Part shown: positions 52,654-61,434 of the stretch, piece by piece
How the letters are laid out: each line of letters starts with the position of its first letter
Numbering within the stretch: position 1 is the stretch's first letter
NCBI RefSeq assembly: GCF_003852895.1
Contig: NZ_QUSW01000001.1
Location: 930,001-994,000, forward strand
DNA from: Rhizobacter terrae
Lineage (GTDB): Bacteria; Pseudomonadota; Gammaproteobacteria; Burkholderiales; Burkholderiaceae_C
Reading direction: 5' to 3'
Length of the DNA stretch: 64,000 nucleotides
Notes under the pieces: model-generated
Database searches by the model: none
What the model saw: only the letters and a program-made list of their open reading frames with translations
Told to the model about the DNA's origin: nothing
Position numbers and translations under genes: made by a program

Positions 52654-53031
52654 TCACAGGTGCCGCCAGACCAGCCAGGCCGCGCCGCCCATTACTGCGA
52701 GCCACACGAGCGCGACGAACACCGCACCGGCCCACATGCGTGGAAGCCGTGTCGCGCTGGCCTGCGCCTGGCGGAACACCTCGTCCCACAGCGGGCGGGG
52801 CGTCAGCTTCACCGCCAGGGCAATGCCCAGCGGCACGATCACGATGTCGTCCAGCAGACCGAGCACCGGGATGAAATCCGGAATGAGGTCGATGGGACTG
52901 AGCGCGTAGGCGATCACCGCAATCGCGACCCACTTCGCCAGCCGCGGGGTCTGCGGGTGTCGGAACAGGGTCCACAGTGCGTAGAGGTATACGCTGAGCC
53001 TTGCGCGGATGGACGTGGATTTGAGCGTCAT
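52654..53031 (-). CDS. YkvA-family (DUF1232) membrane protein
   Basis: A 125-residue protein with the DUF1232 core LSPIDLIPDFIPVLGLLDD and one or two further hydrophobic segments (VAIAVIAYALSPID, WAGAVFVALVWLAVMGG). Its ATG overlaps the stop of the helicase gene (ATGA), so they are translationally coupled. Function of the family is unknown. Confidence 0.85.
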   Translation of the reverse strand: MTLKSTSIRARLSVYLYALWTLFRHPQTPRLAKWVAIAVIAYALSPIDLIPDFIPVLGLLDDIVIVPLGIALAVKLTPRPLWDEVFRQAQASATRLPRMWAGAVFVALVWLAVMGGAAWLVWRHL

Positions 53032-55496
53032 GGTTGCGCCGCCTTTTCCGCGTCGCGGATGATGCGGGCCAGGCGGTCCTTGAGCTTCTCGGTGGTGAGC
53101 TTCTCGCGGAAGCGCTCGACCATCAGCGGCAAGGCGAAGGGGCTGGGGGCTGCGAGGTTCACGGCCTCGACGCGCTGCGAGCGCATGCGCGCCAGGCTCG
53201 CGGCCAGGCGGCGGATGTCCAGTTCCTGGCTCAGCACTTCGCCCTGCGCCTGCGACAGCAGCAGGTTGCCGGCGTCGTACTTGCTGAAGACCTCGTAGAA
53301 GAGCGAGCTGGAGGCCTGGAGCTGCCGCGTGCTCTTGGGCGCACCAGGGTAGCCGGTGAAGATGAGGCCGGCCACCCGCGCGATCTCGCGGAAGCGCCGG
53401 CGCGCCAGCTCGCTGGAGTTGAGGCTGGCCAGCACGTCGTGCAGCAGGTCGCCTTCGTCGAATGCACGCTTGTCCAGCAGCGGTGCCAGGTCCACTGGCT
53501 GGGCACTGAGCATCTCCAGTCCGTAGTCGTTGATGGACAGGCTGAAGGTGTTGGGCGCTTCTTTCGCGAGCCGCCAGGCGAGCAGGCTGGCCAGGCCGAT
53601 GTGCACGTAGCGGCCGGCGAAGGGATAGAGGAACACGTGGTGCCCTTCGCGTGAATCGAACTGCTCGATGAGCAGCGTGGATGGCGTGGGCAGCTTGGAC
53701 AGGCGCATCTGCGTGTCGAGCATGGGCTGCGCGGCGCGCAGCTCGGGCTCGTCGGCATGGCCGCGCTCGACGTCGGCCATCACTTCGAGCGAGGCCTCGG
53801 CCAGCTCGCTGGACAAGGGCATCTTCGCGCCCGCCCAGGTCGTGATGAGGCCCCTGGGTCGCTCGGCCTTCTTCACGTAGGCCGTCATCTCGCGGGTGCG
53901 CACGTACTCGAGCGTGCGGCCGGCGAAGACGAAGCAGTCGCCGGGTTTCAGGCGCGAGATGAAGCCCTCTTCCACCACGCCGATGCGCCCGCCCGAGAGG
54001 TACTTCACCTGCATGGACGAGTCCGACACGATGGTGCCGATCTGCAGCTTGTGGCGCCGCGCGATGGCGCGATCGGGCACACGGTAGAGGCCATCGACGA
54101 GCTGCACGCGGTGGTATTCGGGGTAGGCCGCGAGGCTCGCGCCGCCCTTCTCCACGAAATCGAGCGCCCACTGGAATTCGTCGCGCGTGAGATGGCGGTA
54201 GGCGCGGGCCGTGCGCACTTCGTCGAACAGCTCGTCGGGCGTGAAGCCGCCGCCGAGTGCCACGGTGACGAGGTGCTGCACCAGCACGTCCAGCGGCTTC
54301 TCCGGTGTGGCGCGCTTCTCGATGCAGCCTGCGCGTGCGGCCCGGCGCGCGGCCACGGCCTCGATCAACTCCAGCGTGTTGGTGGGCACGATGGTCACGC
54401 GGCTCGGACGTCCCGGCGCATGCCCGCTGCGGCCCGCGCGCTGCAGCAGCCGCGCGATGCCCTTGGGCGAGCCGATCTGCAGCACGCGCTCGACCGGAAG
54501 GAAATCCACGCCCAGGTCCAGCGACGAAGTGGCCACCACCGCCTTCAGCTCCCCGGCCTTCAGGCCCTGCTCCACCCACTCGCGCGTTTCCTGGTCCAGC
54601 GAACCGTGGTGCAGCGCGACGCTGCCGGCCCAGTCGGGACGCTCCTGCAGCAGCAGCTGGTACCAGATCTCCGCCTGCGAGCGCACGTTGACGAAGACCA
54701 GCGTGGTGCTCGACCGCGCGATCTCCTCCACCACCGGCTTCTGCATCTGCGCGCCGAGGTGCCCGCCCCATGAGAAGCGACCCGGCTCGGCCGGGATCAG
54801 CGTGTCGATGACCAGTGTCTTGTCCACCCGGCCCTGCACCAGCGCGCCGTCTTCGTGGCCGAGCAGCACGTGCATGGCGTCGGCGAGGTTGCCCAGGGTC
54901 GCGCTCAGGCCCCACACGATGAGCCTCGGATTCCAGCGCTTGAGCCGCGCGAGGGCGAGCTGCACCTGGACGCCGCGCTTGTTGCCCATGAGCTCGTGCC
55001 ACTCATCGACCACCACGGCCTGCACGCCGGCCAACTCGTCGCGTGCGGTCTCGCGCGACAGCATCAGGCTCAGGCTCTCGGGCGTGGTCACGAGCGCGGT
55101 AGGCATGCGGCGGTCCTGCCGCTGCCGCTCGGCGCTGGACGTGTCGCCGCTGCGCATGCCGATGGTCCAGGCAGGCGCGAGCTGGGGCAGCGGCAGGGTC
55201 AGTGCGCGGGTGGTGTCGGCAGCCAGAGCGCGCATGGGGGTGATCCACAGGACGCTCAACGCAGGCGCCGTGCGGCCTTGCATCGGCACGCCTTGGCGCA
55301 TCGCATGCAGCAAGGCGCCCATCCAAACGGCGTAGGTCTTGCCGGAGCCGGTGGTGGCATGCAGCAGTCCACTGCGGCCCGATGCCATGGCGCGCCACAC
55401 GTCGCGCTGGAAATCAAAAGGCGCCCAGCCCTGCGACTGGAACCAGGACTCGATGGCCTCGTGCTCCGCGGCCTGCCTGCGCCGGGTGGCGCTCAT
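53028..55496 (-). CDS. Lhr-like ligase-associated DEXH-box helicase
   Basis: An 822-residue superfamily-2 helicase. Motif I is ATTGSGKTY, motif II VVVDEWHEL (DEWH), motif III GLSATLGN, motif VI QRAGRSGHAPGR. A winged-helix and C-terminal domain of the Lhr core follow. The size and order fit the ligase-associated DNA-damage-response helicase family that usually clusters with an ATP-dependent DNA ligase, an exonuclease and a metallophosphoesterase. None of those is here; instead it is coupled to a YkvA gene downstream and a CPA antiporter gene upstream (ATGA overlaps on both sides). Confidence 0.9.
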   Translation of the reverse strand: MSATRRRQAAEHEAIESWFQSQGWAPFDFQRDVWRAMASGRSGLLHATTGSGKTYAVWMGALLHAMRQGVPMQGRTAPALSVLWITPMRALAADTTRALTLPLPQLAPAWTIGMRSGDTSSAERQRQDRRMPTALVTTPESLSLMLSRETARDELAGVQAVVVDEWHELMGNKRGVQVQLALARLKRWNPRLIVWGLSATLGNLADAMHVLLGHEDGALVQGRVDKTLVIDTLIPAEPGRFSWGGHLGAQMQKPVVEEIARSSTTLVFVNVRSQAEIWYQLLLQERPDWAGSVALHHGSLDQETREWVEQGLKAGELKAVVATSSLDLGVDFLPVERVLQIGSPKGIARLLQRAGRSGHAPGRPSRVTIVPTNTLELIEAVAARRAARAGCIEKRATPEKPLDVLVQHLVTVALGGGFTPDELFDEVRTARAYRHLTRDEFQWALDFVEKGGASLAAYPEYHRVQLVDGLYRVPDRAIARRHKLQIGTIVSDSSMQVKYLSGGRIGVVEEGFISRLKPGDCFVFAGRTLEYVRTREMTAYVKKAERPRGLITTWAGAKMPLSSELAEASLEVMADVERGHADEPELRAAQPMLDTQMRLSKLPTPSTLLIEQFDSREGHHVFLYPFAGRYVHIGLASLLAWRLAKEAPNTFSLSINDYGLEMLSAQPVDLAPLLDKRAFDEGDLLHDVLASLNSSELARRRFREIARVAGLIFTGYPGAPKSTRQLQASSSLFYEVFSKYDAGNLLLSQAQGEVLSQELDIRRLAASLARMRSQRVEAVNLAAPSPFALPLMVERFREKLTTEKLKDRLARIIRDAEKAAQP

Positions 55497-56947
55497 CGCT
55501 TGCGCGGCGCCAGCGTGATGCCCACGCGCGCGATCCGGTCGTCCTGGAACTCCTTCACCGTGAACCTCGCGCCATGCCAGTCGAAGCCGTCGCCTTCGGC
55601 CACGTCACGCGCCAGTTCGGCCACGAGCCATTCGGCCAGCGTCACGCCATCGTGCTCAGGCAGCGGGAGCTGGAAGAAGGTCAGCACCTCGGCCAGCGGC
55701 AGATCGCCGTCGAGGACGAGCCGGCCTTGCATGCTGCCCTCGCCGGGCGGCGGTTCATCGGGGGGCTCGACCATGCCGAGCTTGCGGGCGAGCCACGAGA
55801 GCGTCGACCCTTGCAGCAGCAAGGAGGCCAGCACCACCGCGAAGGCCACGTCGAAAAACCTCGCGGTGCCCGGCACCCGCTCCAGCAGCGGGAACAGGGC
55901 CAGCACGATGGGCACGGCTCCGCGCAGGCCCACCCAGCCGATGAAGAGGCTTTGCCGCCACGGAAAGCGCAACGGTGCGAGACACAGCACCACCGCCAGC
56001 GGACGAGCCACGAACATCAGGGCCGCGGCGATGGTGACGGTCTGCGACGCGGCGCGCAGCATGTCGTGCGGTGTCACCAGCAGTCCCAGCAGCAGGAACA
56101 TCGTGGCCTGCGCGGCCCAGGCGAAACCATCGAGCGCCGTGGCCGCGGCATGGGCCGCTTCCTCCGCACGCGCGCGAACCCGAAGGCCATAGAGATACAT
56201 CGCGAGAAAGCCCGAGCCTTGGGCCAGTCCGGCGATTGCAAACAGGGTCAGGCCGCCGGAAAGGATGAGCAGCGAGATCAGCCCGCCATGCGAGGTGCCC
56301 AGCGGCATCTTGCGCAGAAGCCAGGCGATGGCCGCGCCGCCCAGCCAGCCCACCGCCACGCCGAAGGCCGCCTGCTTGGCCAACAGCATGAGCCCGTGCG
56401 ACAGCCCCGCATCGGTCTTGATCATGGCAATGAGCGCGAGCACCAGGAAGACGGCCATTGGATCGTTCAGGCCGGACTCCATCTCCAGCGTGGCCGACAC
56501 GCGCTCATTCAGCCGGATGCCTGCTTGCCTCAGCAGCGAGAACACCGCCGCCGCGTCGGTCGACGCGACGATGGCTCCCAGCAGCAGGCCGTGCTTCCAC
56601 TCCACCTTCAGTGCCCACACCGCCACTGCGCCCACGATGCCCGCCGTGATCGCCACGCCCACCGTGGCCAGCAGCACGGCGGGCCGGAAGCCCCGCTTGA
56701 ACGTGGACATGCGCGTGTTGAGCCCGCCTTCGAGCAGGATCATGGCCAGCGCCACGTTGCCCACCCAGGCGCTGAGAAGCGGGCTGTCGAAGTTGACGCC
56801 ACCCGGTCCATCCACGCCCGCCAGCATGCCCGCCAGCAGGAACACGAGCAGGAAGGACAAGCCCAGCCGCGCGGAATACACGCCGGCCAGCAGGCTCACG
56901 AAGACCAGCAGGCCTCCCGCGAGCAGAAGCAGGTTCATCGCTTCCAT
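55493..56947 (-). CDS. Potassium/proton antiporter, CPA1 NhaP2/CvrA type
   Basis: A 484-residue membrane protein with about 12 hydrophobic segments. Characteristic parts are ILLEGGLNTRMSTFKRG, the ion-site region ASTDAAAVFSLLR and LEMESGLNDPMAVFL, and WVGLRGAVPIVLAL. After residue ~400 comes a cytoplasmic CorC/HlyC-like domain (MQGRLVLDGDLPLAEV to IARVGITLAP), as in CvrA. It exports K+ or Na+ in exchange for protons and protects against osmotic or pH stress. Either ATG at 56947 or at 56938 could be the start. Overlaps the helicase gene by 4 bp. Confidence 0.9.
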   Translation of the reverse strand: MEAMNLLLLAGGLLVFVSLLAGVYSARLGLSFLLVFLLAGMLAGVDGPGGVNFDSPLLSAWVGNVALAMILLEGGLNTRMSTFKRGFRPAVLLATVGVAITAGIVGAVAVWALKVEWKHGLLLGAIVASTDAAAVFSLLRQAGIRLNERVSATLEMESGLNDPMAVFLVLALIAMIKTDAGLSHGLMLLAKQAAFGVAVGWLGGAAIAWLLRKMPLGTSHGGLISLLILSGGLTLFAIAGLAQGSGFLAMYLYGLRVRARAEEAAHAAATALDGFAWAAQATMFLLLGLLVTPHDMLRAASQTVTIAAALMFVARPLAVVLCLAPLRFPWRQSLFIGWVGLRGAVPIVLALFPLLERVPGTARFFDVAFAVVLASLLLQGSTLSWLARKLGMVEPPDEPPPGEGSMQGRLVLDGDLPLAEVLTFFQLPLPEHDGVTLAEWLVAELARDVAEGDGFDWHGARFTVKEFQDDRIARVGITLAPRKR

Positions 56948-56994
56948 GGGGCAAGCACCTTAGCAGAGGCCGCGTGCCCGGGCGCGGCTGTGCC

Positions 56995-58026
56995 TTATGC
57001 CGCCTTCGACGGCACCTCGCTGCGCGACTTGTAGAACTTCAGCATCACGTCGCCGAAGTCGCCCAGCAGCGTGCGCGCCACCCAGTCGGCATACGGGTTG
57101 AATTGCGTGGAGATGCGGTAGCTCACGCGGTAGTGCAGCAGCGTGCCGTTGCCCTGCGGCGTGAGGGTGTAGGTGGTGTCCAGCAGGTCGAAGTAGCGCC
57201 CGCCGATCATCACGTGGTCGTCCAGCGAGCCGGGCGGGAAGGAGTCGGGTGCGAAGCGGTAGGTCCAGCGGATGCGGCGGCCGGGTTCCCAGTCGCCCGT
57301 GGCGACGACCTCGTCGAAGTGCACCTTGCGGCCCCAGGTGGTGGAGCGCACGTGGCCTTGGGGCGTCTCGCGCGTCAGGCCCGACAGCGGCATGGGCGCG
57401 CCGATGCGGAAGGCCCAGGCGTCGCCGACTTCATCGGCGCGGATGTCGGTGGCGGCGTTGAGGTGCTTCCAGATCGCCTCCGGCGGTGCGGCGATGTGCA
57501 GCGTGCGTTCGACCGTGCCGCGATCATCGGGCGTGGGGATGAGGTCGCCCACCAGGCCCAGCACCAGCGGGATGACGCTCAGGCAATACACCGCGGGCTT
57601 CGGCCAGTCCGTGACGCGGCAGACGATGCCCATCACCAGTCCGCCGATGGCGCCCATCACCGCGAACATCGGCACGATGACGATCGCACAGATGATGCCC
57701 TCGATCATGATGAGCAAGGTGCCCGCGACGAAGAGCGACGTGGCGAGGAAGGGTGCACCGAGGTAGTACAGCCAGCTGCGCCGCTTGATGCGTTCTGCGA
57801 GGTAGACCGTGACTGCTCCCACCGCCACCGGCGCGAAGTAGATGAAGCCGGCGGCCATCGCTTCGAACTGGTGCTGGCCCGAGAACATCAGTCGCAGCAG
57901 CACGCCGAAGACGGCGCCGGCGATGATGGGATAGCGCGTGAGGAACGGCAGATGGCGTTCGGGTTCCGGCGTGTTGTCGTCCAGCAGCGACGCACCGGGC
58001 GCGGAGAAACGGTCGGGCCTGCTCAT
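56995..58026 (-). CDS. Membrane protein with C-terminal SRPBCC (polyketide-cyclase-like) domain
   Basis: A 343-residue protein. Residues about 28-165 contain four or five membrane segments (TRYPIIAGAVFGVLLRLMF, GFIYFAPVAVGAVTVYL, IEGIICAIVIVPMFAVMG, YCLSVIPLVLGLVGD). From about 168 (GTVERTLHIAAPPEAIWKHL) an SRPBCC lipid- or ligand-binding fold follows. The combination is uncommon. It is the last gene of the DUF393/epimerase operon and overlaps the epimerase stop by 4 bp. Function unknown; a lipid-related role is possible. Confidence 0.8.
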   Translation of the reverse strand: MSRPDRFSAPGASLLDDNTPEPERHLPFLTRYPIIAGAVFGVLLRLMFSGQHQFEAMAAGFIYFAPVAVGAVTVYLAERIKRRSWLYYLGAPFLATSLFVAGTLLIMIEGIICAIVIVPMFAVMGAIGGLVMGIVCRVTDWPKPAVYCLSVIPLVLGLVGDLIPTPDDRGTVERTLHIAAPPEAIWKHLNAATDIRADEVGDAWAFRIGAPMPLSGLTRETPQGHVRSTTWGRKVHFDEVVATGDWEPGRRIRWTYRFAPDSFPPGSLDDHVMIGGRYFDLLDTTYTLTPQGNGTLLHYRVSYRISTQFNPYADWVARTLLGDFGDVMLKFYKSRSEVPSKAA

Positions 58027-59387
58027 GATGCGTGCACCGTCGATTGCAAGGTGGCCGTGCCCGCGCGGCGGGCCTTGCGCGAACCGGGGCGGGCGGCGCT
58101 GCGTTCAGGCAGCGGCGACGCCAGCCACAGCAGCACGATGAGCGCGAGCACCGGCAGGTTCTTCACGAGCGGGCCGCAGTGGTCGATCGTCAACTCGGGC
58201 ATGTTCAGCGCGGCGGTGATGGTGTAGCCCAGCACCGCGCCCACTTGGACCGCGCCCAGCCAGGGCGTCATGCGGCGCAGGCTGAGCAGGCCCATGCCCG
58301 CATTGAGCGTGCAGGAGAACAACAACGCCGCCAGGCCCCACCGGCCCTCGAAGCCACAGCGTGCCAGCAGGTTCAACACGCCCGACTGGTGCGGCATGGC
58401 CGCGCTGATGAGCGCCGTGTACAGCCACATGAAGGCCAGCGCCACGCGCGCCAGCATCTCGGCCGCGGGGCTCAGGTTGACGCGCAGGTCCAGCATCGGC
58501 TCGGGGTCGGAGATTTCCAGCCCGTGCGCCATGGCGGTCGGCGCGCGGCCCAGCAGCGCCGGCATGGCGTTCACCGAGGGCACGCTTCCCTTCTCCAGCA
58601 GGCGGATCGTGTCGCGGCAGAACACCTTCTGCGGGATGAGCTCGGCCAACCAGGCCATCGTGCGCATCAGCACCAGCGGCATGGGCAGCCACACCGCGCC
58701 GCCCAGGCCCAGCGCGTGGCGGTAGCGCGCCAGCATGTCGCGGTAGCTCAGCGCCTCGGGGCCGCCCAGCTCGTGCACCTCATGCAGCGCGCCAGCGCGT
58801 TCGACGAGGCGCACGATGCACTCGGCCAGCTCGTACACATGCAGCGGTTGCACAGGCTGCACGCCATGCCCCGGCAGGCTGATGACCGGGAGGCTCGCCA
58901 GCGTCGCGAACAGCGCGCCGCTCTGGCTGCCCGGACCGTAGATGAGCGAAGGCCGCAGCACCACCCAGTCCACCGGCAGCGAGGCGAGTGCGTCGTCGGC
59001 CAGCAGCTTGCTGCGCAGGTAGGGCGTGGACAGCGTGTCGGCATCGCCGCGCACACCCAGCGCCGAGACCTGCACGATGCGATGCACGCCGGCCATCGCG
59101 GCGCCGCGGAACAGCTCGACCGGACCGTCGGTGTGCACGCGCTCGAAGGTCTGCCCGCGCGACGGCATGAGGATGCCCACGCAATTCACCACCGCCTCGA
59201 TGCGTGCGCCGCGCAGCTTCGCGGCCCATTCCTCCGGCGCGGTCGGCACCATGTAGTCGACATGCATGCCATGGCGGCCGTCGGCCGCGCTGCGCGTGCC
59301 GTCCACCACCTGGTGCCCACGCGAACGCAGCGCATGGGCGACCGCGCGTCCGACGCAACCCGAGGCGCCGCAGACCAGGACTCTCAT
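58023..59387 (-). CDS. NAD(P)-dependent epimerase fused to a DoxX-like membrane domain
   Basis: A 454-residue fusion. The N-terminus is an SDR Rossmann domain (MRVLVCGASGCVGRAVA, VVNCVGILMPS, VVLRPSLIYGPGS) of the atypical NmrA/ubiquinone-associated type. From about residue 300 the protein turns into four hydrophobic segments of DoxX-like/DUF4267 type (ALAFMWLYTALISAAM, GLAALLFSCTLNAGMGLLSL, VGAVLGYTITAAL, LALIVLLWLASPL). The ATG at 59387 has AGGAG nine bases before it and overlaps the stop of the DUF393 gene. Such fusions are linked to membrane or quinone chemistry; exact substrate unknown. Confidence 0.88.
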   Translation of the reverse strand: MRVLVCGASGCVGRAVAHALRSRGHQVVDGTRSAADGRHGMHVDYMVPTAPEEWAAKLRGARIEAVVNCVGILMPSRGQTFERVHTDGPVELFRGAAMAGVHRIVQVSALGVRGDADTLSTPYLRSKLLADDALASLPVDWVVLRPSLIYGPGSQSGALFATLASLPVISLPGHGVQPVQPLHVYELAECIVRLVERAGALHEVHELGGPEALSYRDMLARYRHALGLGGAVWLPMPLVLMRTMAWLAELIPQKVFCRDTIRLLEKGSVPSVNAMPALLGRAPTAMAHGLEISDPEPMLDLRVNLSPAAEMLARVALAFMWLYTALISAAMPHQSGVLNLLARCGFEGRWGLAALLFSCTLNAGMGLLSLRRMTPWLGAVQVGAVLGYTITAALNMPELTIDHCGPLVKNLPVLALIVLLWLASPLPERSAARPGSRKARRAGTATLQSTVHAS

Positions 59388-59857
59388 GATGTGCTCCTGT
59401 CGTGGCCATGGATGTCGCACGCGCCATTGCGGCAGGCTCGCATCTCGGCGGCCTTGCGGCGGGCACGCGCGGCGCGGATGGCGTGGATGAGCGGCGCCGC
59501 GGCACGCGAGATTTCGCGGCGGTGGCGGGCGAACACCCGGTAGCCCGCATCGAACAGCGGCTTGAGGGGCGTCCAGCCCGTGGGGCGCAGCACCCAGCCG
59601 AGGTCGGCTGCGTCGTAGGCCAGCCGCAGCACCTCGACCCCGCGCAGCATGGTGCCGTCGGCGCACAGGCCGTGGATCTCGGCGTCCATGTCGGCGTAGC
59701 TCACGCCGTAGATCGCAGGGTCGAAGCCGGGCGCGGCGATGTTGACGAAGACCAGGCGCTCATCGCGATTACGTTCGCGCAGGTGGTCCATCTCGAGGGA
59801 ACACACCGGGCAGGCCGCGTCGTAGAACAGGGTCAGCGGATAGATGGTGCGGTTCAC
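59384..59857 (-). CDS. DUF393/DCC-family thiol-disulfide oxidoreductase-like protein
   Basis: A 157-residue protein with the thioredoxin-like motif LFYDAACPVCSLEM, the DCC signature, then helical segments. It ends HGHDRSTS and overlaps the epimerase start. The GTG at 59857 is preferred: GGAGG lies 4 bp before it, whereas the ATG at 59872 falls inside the operator palindrome at 59870-59891. It is the first gene of a three-gene operon. The family is often found with epimerase/DoxX genes as here; catalytic role unproven. Confidence 0.82.
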   Translation of the reverse strand: MNRTIYPLTLFYDAACPVCSLEMDHLRERNRDERLVFVNIAAPGFDPAIYGVSYADMDAEIHGLCADGTMLRGVEVLRLAYDAADLGWVLRPTGWTPLKPLFDAGYRVFARHRREISRAAAPLIHAIRAARARRKAAEMRACRNGACDIHGHDRSTS

Positions 59858-59869
59858 AGTCCCTCCAGT

Positions 59870-59891
59870 CATTTCAGTCAAAACAGAAATC
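59870..59891 (-). promoter_or_regulatory. Putative operator upstream of the DUF393 operon
   Basis: On the plus strand this 22-bp stretch matches the perfect palindrome at 60524-60545 in 18 positions, including ACAGAAAT and ATTTC at the ends and the GTCAA middle. It lies between the GbsR-type regulator gene and the operon start. Likely a binding site of that regulator. Confidence 0.6.
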
Positions 59892-59915
59892 GTTAGTCAA
59901 AAAAATTTCGGCGCT

Positions 59916-60500
59916 TCAGGGTCCGAGCAGATGCGCCGGGTTCAGGTCTTCTTCTGCCTTGGCCTTGGCTTCGCCGATCTCGCGCCCCAGCAGCTTCTTG
60001 ATGCGAGCGCCCAGCTTGAGCACCTTGGTCAGCGTGTCGGTGTCCAGGCGCAGCATCTCGTCGCTCCAGGCGGTGAGCGTCTGCAGCAGTTCCAGCGTCT
60101 CGCGGATGCGCACCTTGGCTTCGGCCGGGTCCTTGCTGATCGCCGGATCGGCCAGCAGCTCGGCCAGCACGTCGATGGTGGGCGCGATCTCGCGGCGCTG
60201 GCGCTCGCGGATGACGGTGCGGAACAGCTCCCACACGTCGGTGGACGTCTCGAAATGGTCGCGCCGGTCGCCAGCCAGGTGGACGAGGCGGATCAGGTTC
60301 CAGCCTTGCAGTTCACGGATGCTGGTGCTCACGTTCGAGCGCGCCACCGACAGCGTGTCGGCGATCTCCTCGGCATGCATGGGCCGGCCGGTGATGTACA
60401 GCAGGGCGTGGATCTGGGCGACCGTGCGGTTCACGCCCCAGCGGGTGCCCATTTCGCCCCAGTGCAGGACGAATCGGGAGAGGGTCGGCGAAAGTTCCAT
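59916..60500 (-). CDS. GbsR/MarR-family transcriptional regulator
   Basis: A 194-residue winged-helix regulator of the GbsR type: WGVNRTVAQIHALLYI, then helix-turn-helix GRPMHAEEIADTLSVARSNVSTSIREL and wing LAGDRRDHFE, shown here by its key parts AEEIADTLSV and SNVSTSIREL. The C-terminal half is a long helical dimerisation region. It is upstream of the DUF393 operon on the same strand, with an operator-like palindrome before each unit, which suggests autoregulation and control of the operon. The effector is unknown. The ATG at 60500 starts MELSPTLSRF. Confidence 0.88.
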   Translation of the reverse strand: MELSPTLSRFVLHWGEMGTRWGVNRTVAQIHALLYITGRPMHAEEIADTLSVARSNVSTSIRELQGWNLIRLVHLAGDRRDHFETSTDVWELFRTVIRERQRREIAPTIDVLAELLADPAISKDPAEAKVRIRETLELLQTLTAWSDEMLRLDTDTLTKVLKLGARIKKLLGREIGEAKAKAEEDLNPAHLLGP

Positions 60501-60523
60501 GGCGCCATCTTGGTGGCGTCTGA

Positions 60524-60545
60524 AATTTCTGTCAAGACAGAAATT
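60524..60545 (-). promoter_or_regulatory. Perfect palindromic operator of the GbsR-type regulator
   Basis: Arms AATTTCTGTC (60524-60533) and GACAGAAATT (60536-60545) are exact inverted repeats around AA. On the minus strand the centre reads TTGACA, a consensus -35, with CAAGAT as a weak -10 17 bp later, so repressor binding would block the regulator's own promoter. The palindrome also overlaps the stop codon of the DUF429 gene. Confidence 0.7.
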
Positions 60546-61389
60546 ACGGAATCCTGATGAACGGCGCGGACGTGATCCAGCCTTCCAGCGCGTCCACGCC
60601 TTCGGGGATGCCGTGGCCGGGCTGCTGGGCTGCCCAGGCCGCCTGCATCATGCACAGCACGGCGTCCAGCCGGTCGCCGGAACCGTCGGCGGCCAGGTCG
60701 TCGCGCTGGGCGTGCGTGGCGCGCAGGCGCAGGCCCAGGCGGCTGCGGCCTTGCTCCAGCGCATCGAGCAAGTCCTTGCGGGCAATGAGCCGCTCGGGCG
60801 TGTGCTTGGCCGCCTCGTCGCTCTTGTACGAGCGCTTGCCGATCAGCTCGCGGGCCAGCAGGCCGGGGTAGCCCTCCAGCGCGACGCGGCTTTCGTCGCC
60901 CGGGTACAGCGGCGGCAGGTGCACGCCCGCCTCGATCAGCAGCGGCACGCCGGCATGCAGCATGTAGGCGACTGGTGGGTTCACCCATTTCATCGACGGC
61001 GACGAACCCGCGGGCTTGTCGCAGGCGCGATGGGCGAACTTGCCGCCCACCGGCCGCGCATCGCAGAACGCACTGAAGTGCGTGCGGATCTCGTCGCGGG
61101 TCAAGGCCGCGTAGTGGTTCATCAGCGGCAGCCAGTCGGTGGGCCAGCCCAGCGTGGCCACGAGTTCGCGCGGCAAGCCGAAGGGCATGTCCAGCGCCGC
61201 CACCCAGGGGCCGGGCGTGCGCAGCCAGCGCGCGAAGCTCTCGAAGGTGTCGTGCGAATCCAGCCGGTCGAGCTTCACCACGTGGCGAGACACGTGGCCC
61301 AGGGCGACGGTGATGGGCTTGCGCCGCGTGGGGCGGCTGGTGAAGTCGACGCCGGCGACAGCGTACAAATCAGGAGAAGATGGGCTCAC
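60544..61389 (-). CDS. DUF429-domain protein
   Basis: A protein of about 281 residues with a predicted RNase H-like fold: AVAGVDFTSRPTRRKPIT at the start, VAALDMPFGLP and RLDAVLCMMQAAWA are typical of DUF429, which has acidic active-site-like residues in those strands. Function is unknown; a nuclease role is suggested by the fold. The start is uncertain: GTG at 61389 (MSPSSPDLY) or GTG at 61413. The stop overlaps the palindromic operator. It is divergent from the S10 peptidase gene. Confidence 0.75.
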   Translation of the reverse strand: MSPSSPDLYAVAGVDFTSRPTRRKPITVALGHVSRHVVKLDRLDSHDTFESFARWLRTPGPWVAALDMPFGLPRELVATLGWPTDWLPLMNHYAALTRDEIRTHFSAFCDARPVGGKFAHRACDKPAGSSPSMKWVNPPVAYMLHAGVPLLIEAGVHLPPLYPGDESRVALEGYPGLLARELIGKRSYKSDEAAKHTPERLIARKDLLDALEQGRSRLGLRLRATHAQRDDLAADGSGDRLDAVLCMMQAAWAAQQPGHGIPEGVDALEGWITSAPFIRIP

Positions 61390-61434
61390 GGGTGAACGAT
61401 ACAGTCGGTGCACCGCACTCTACAGAGAACAACG

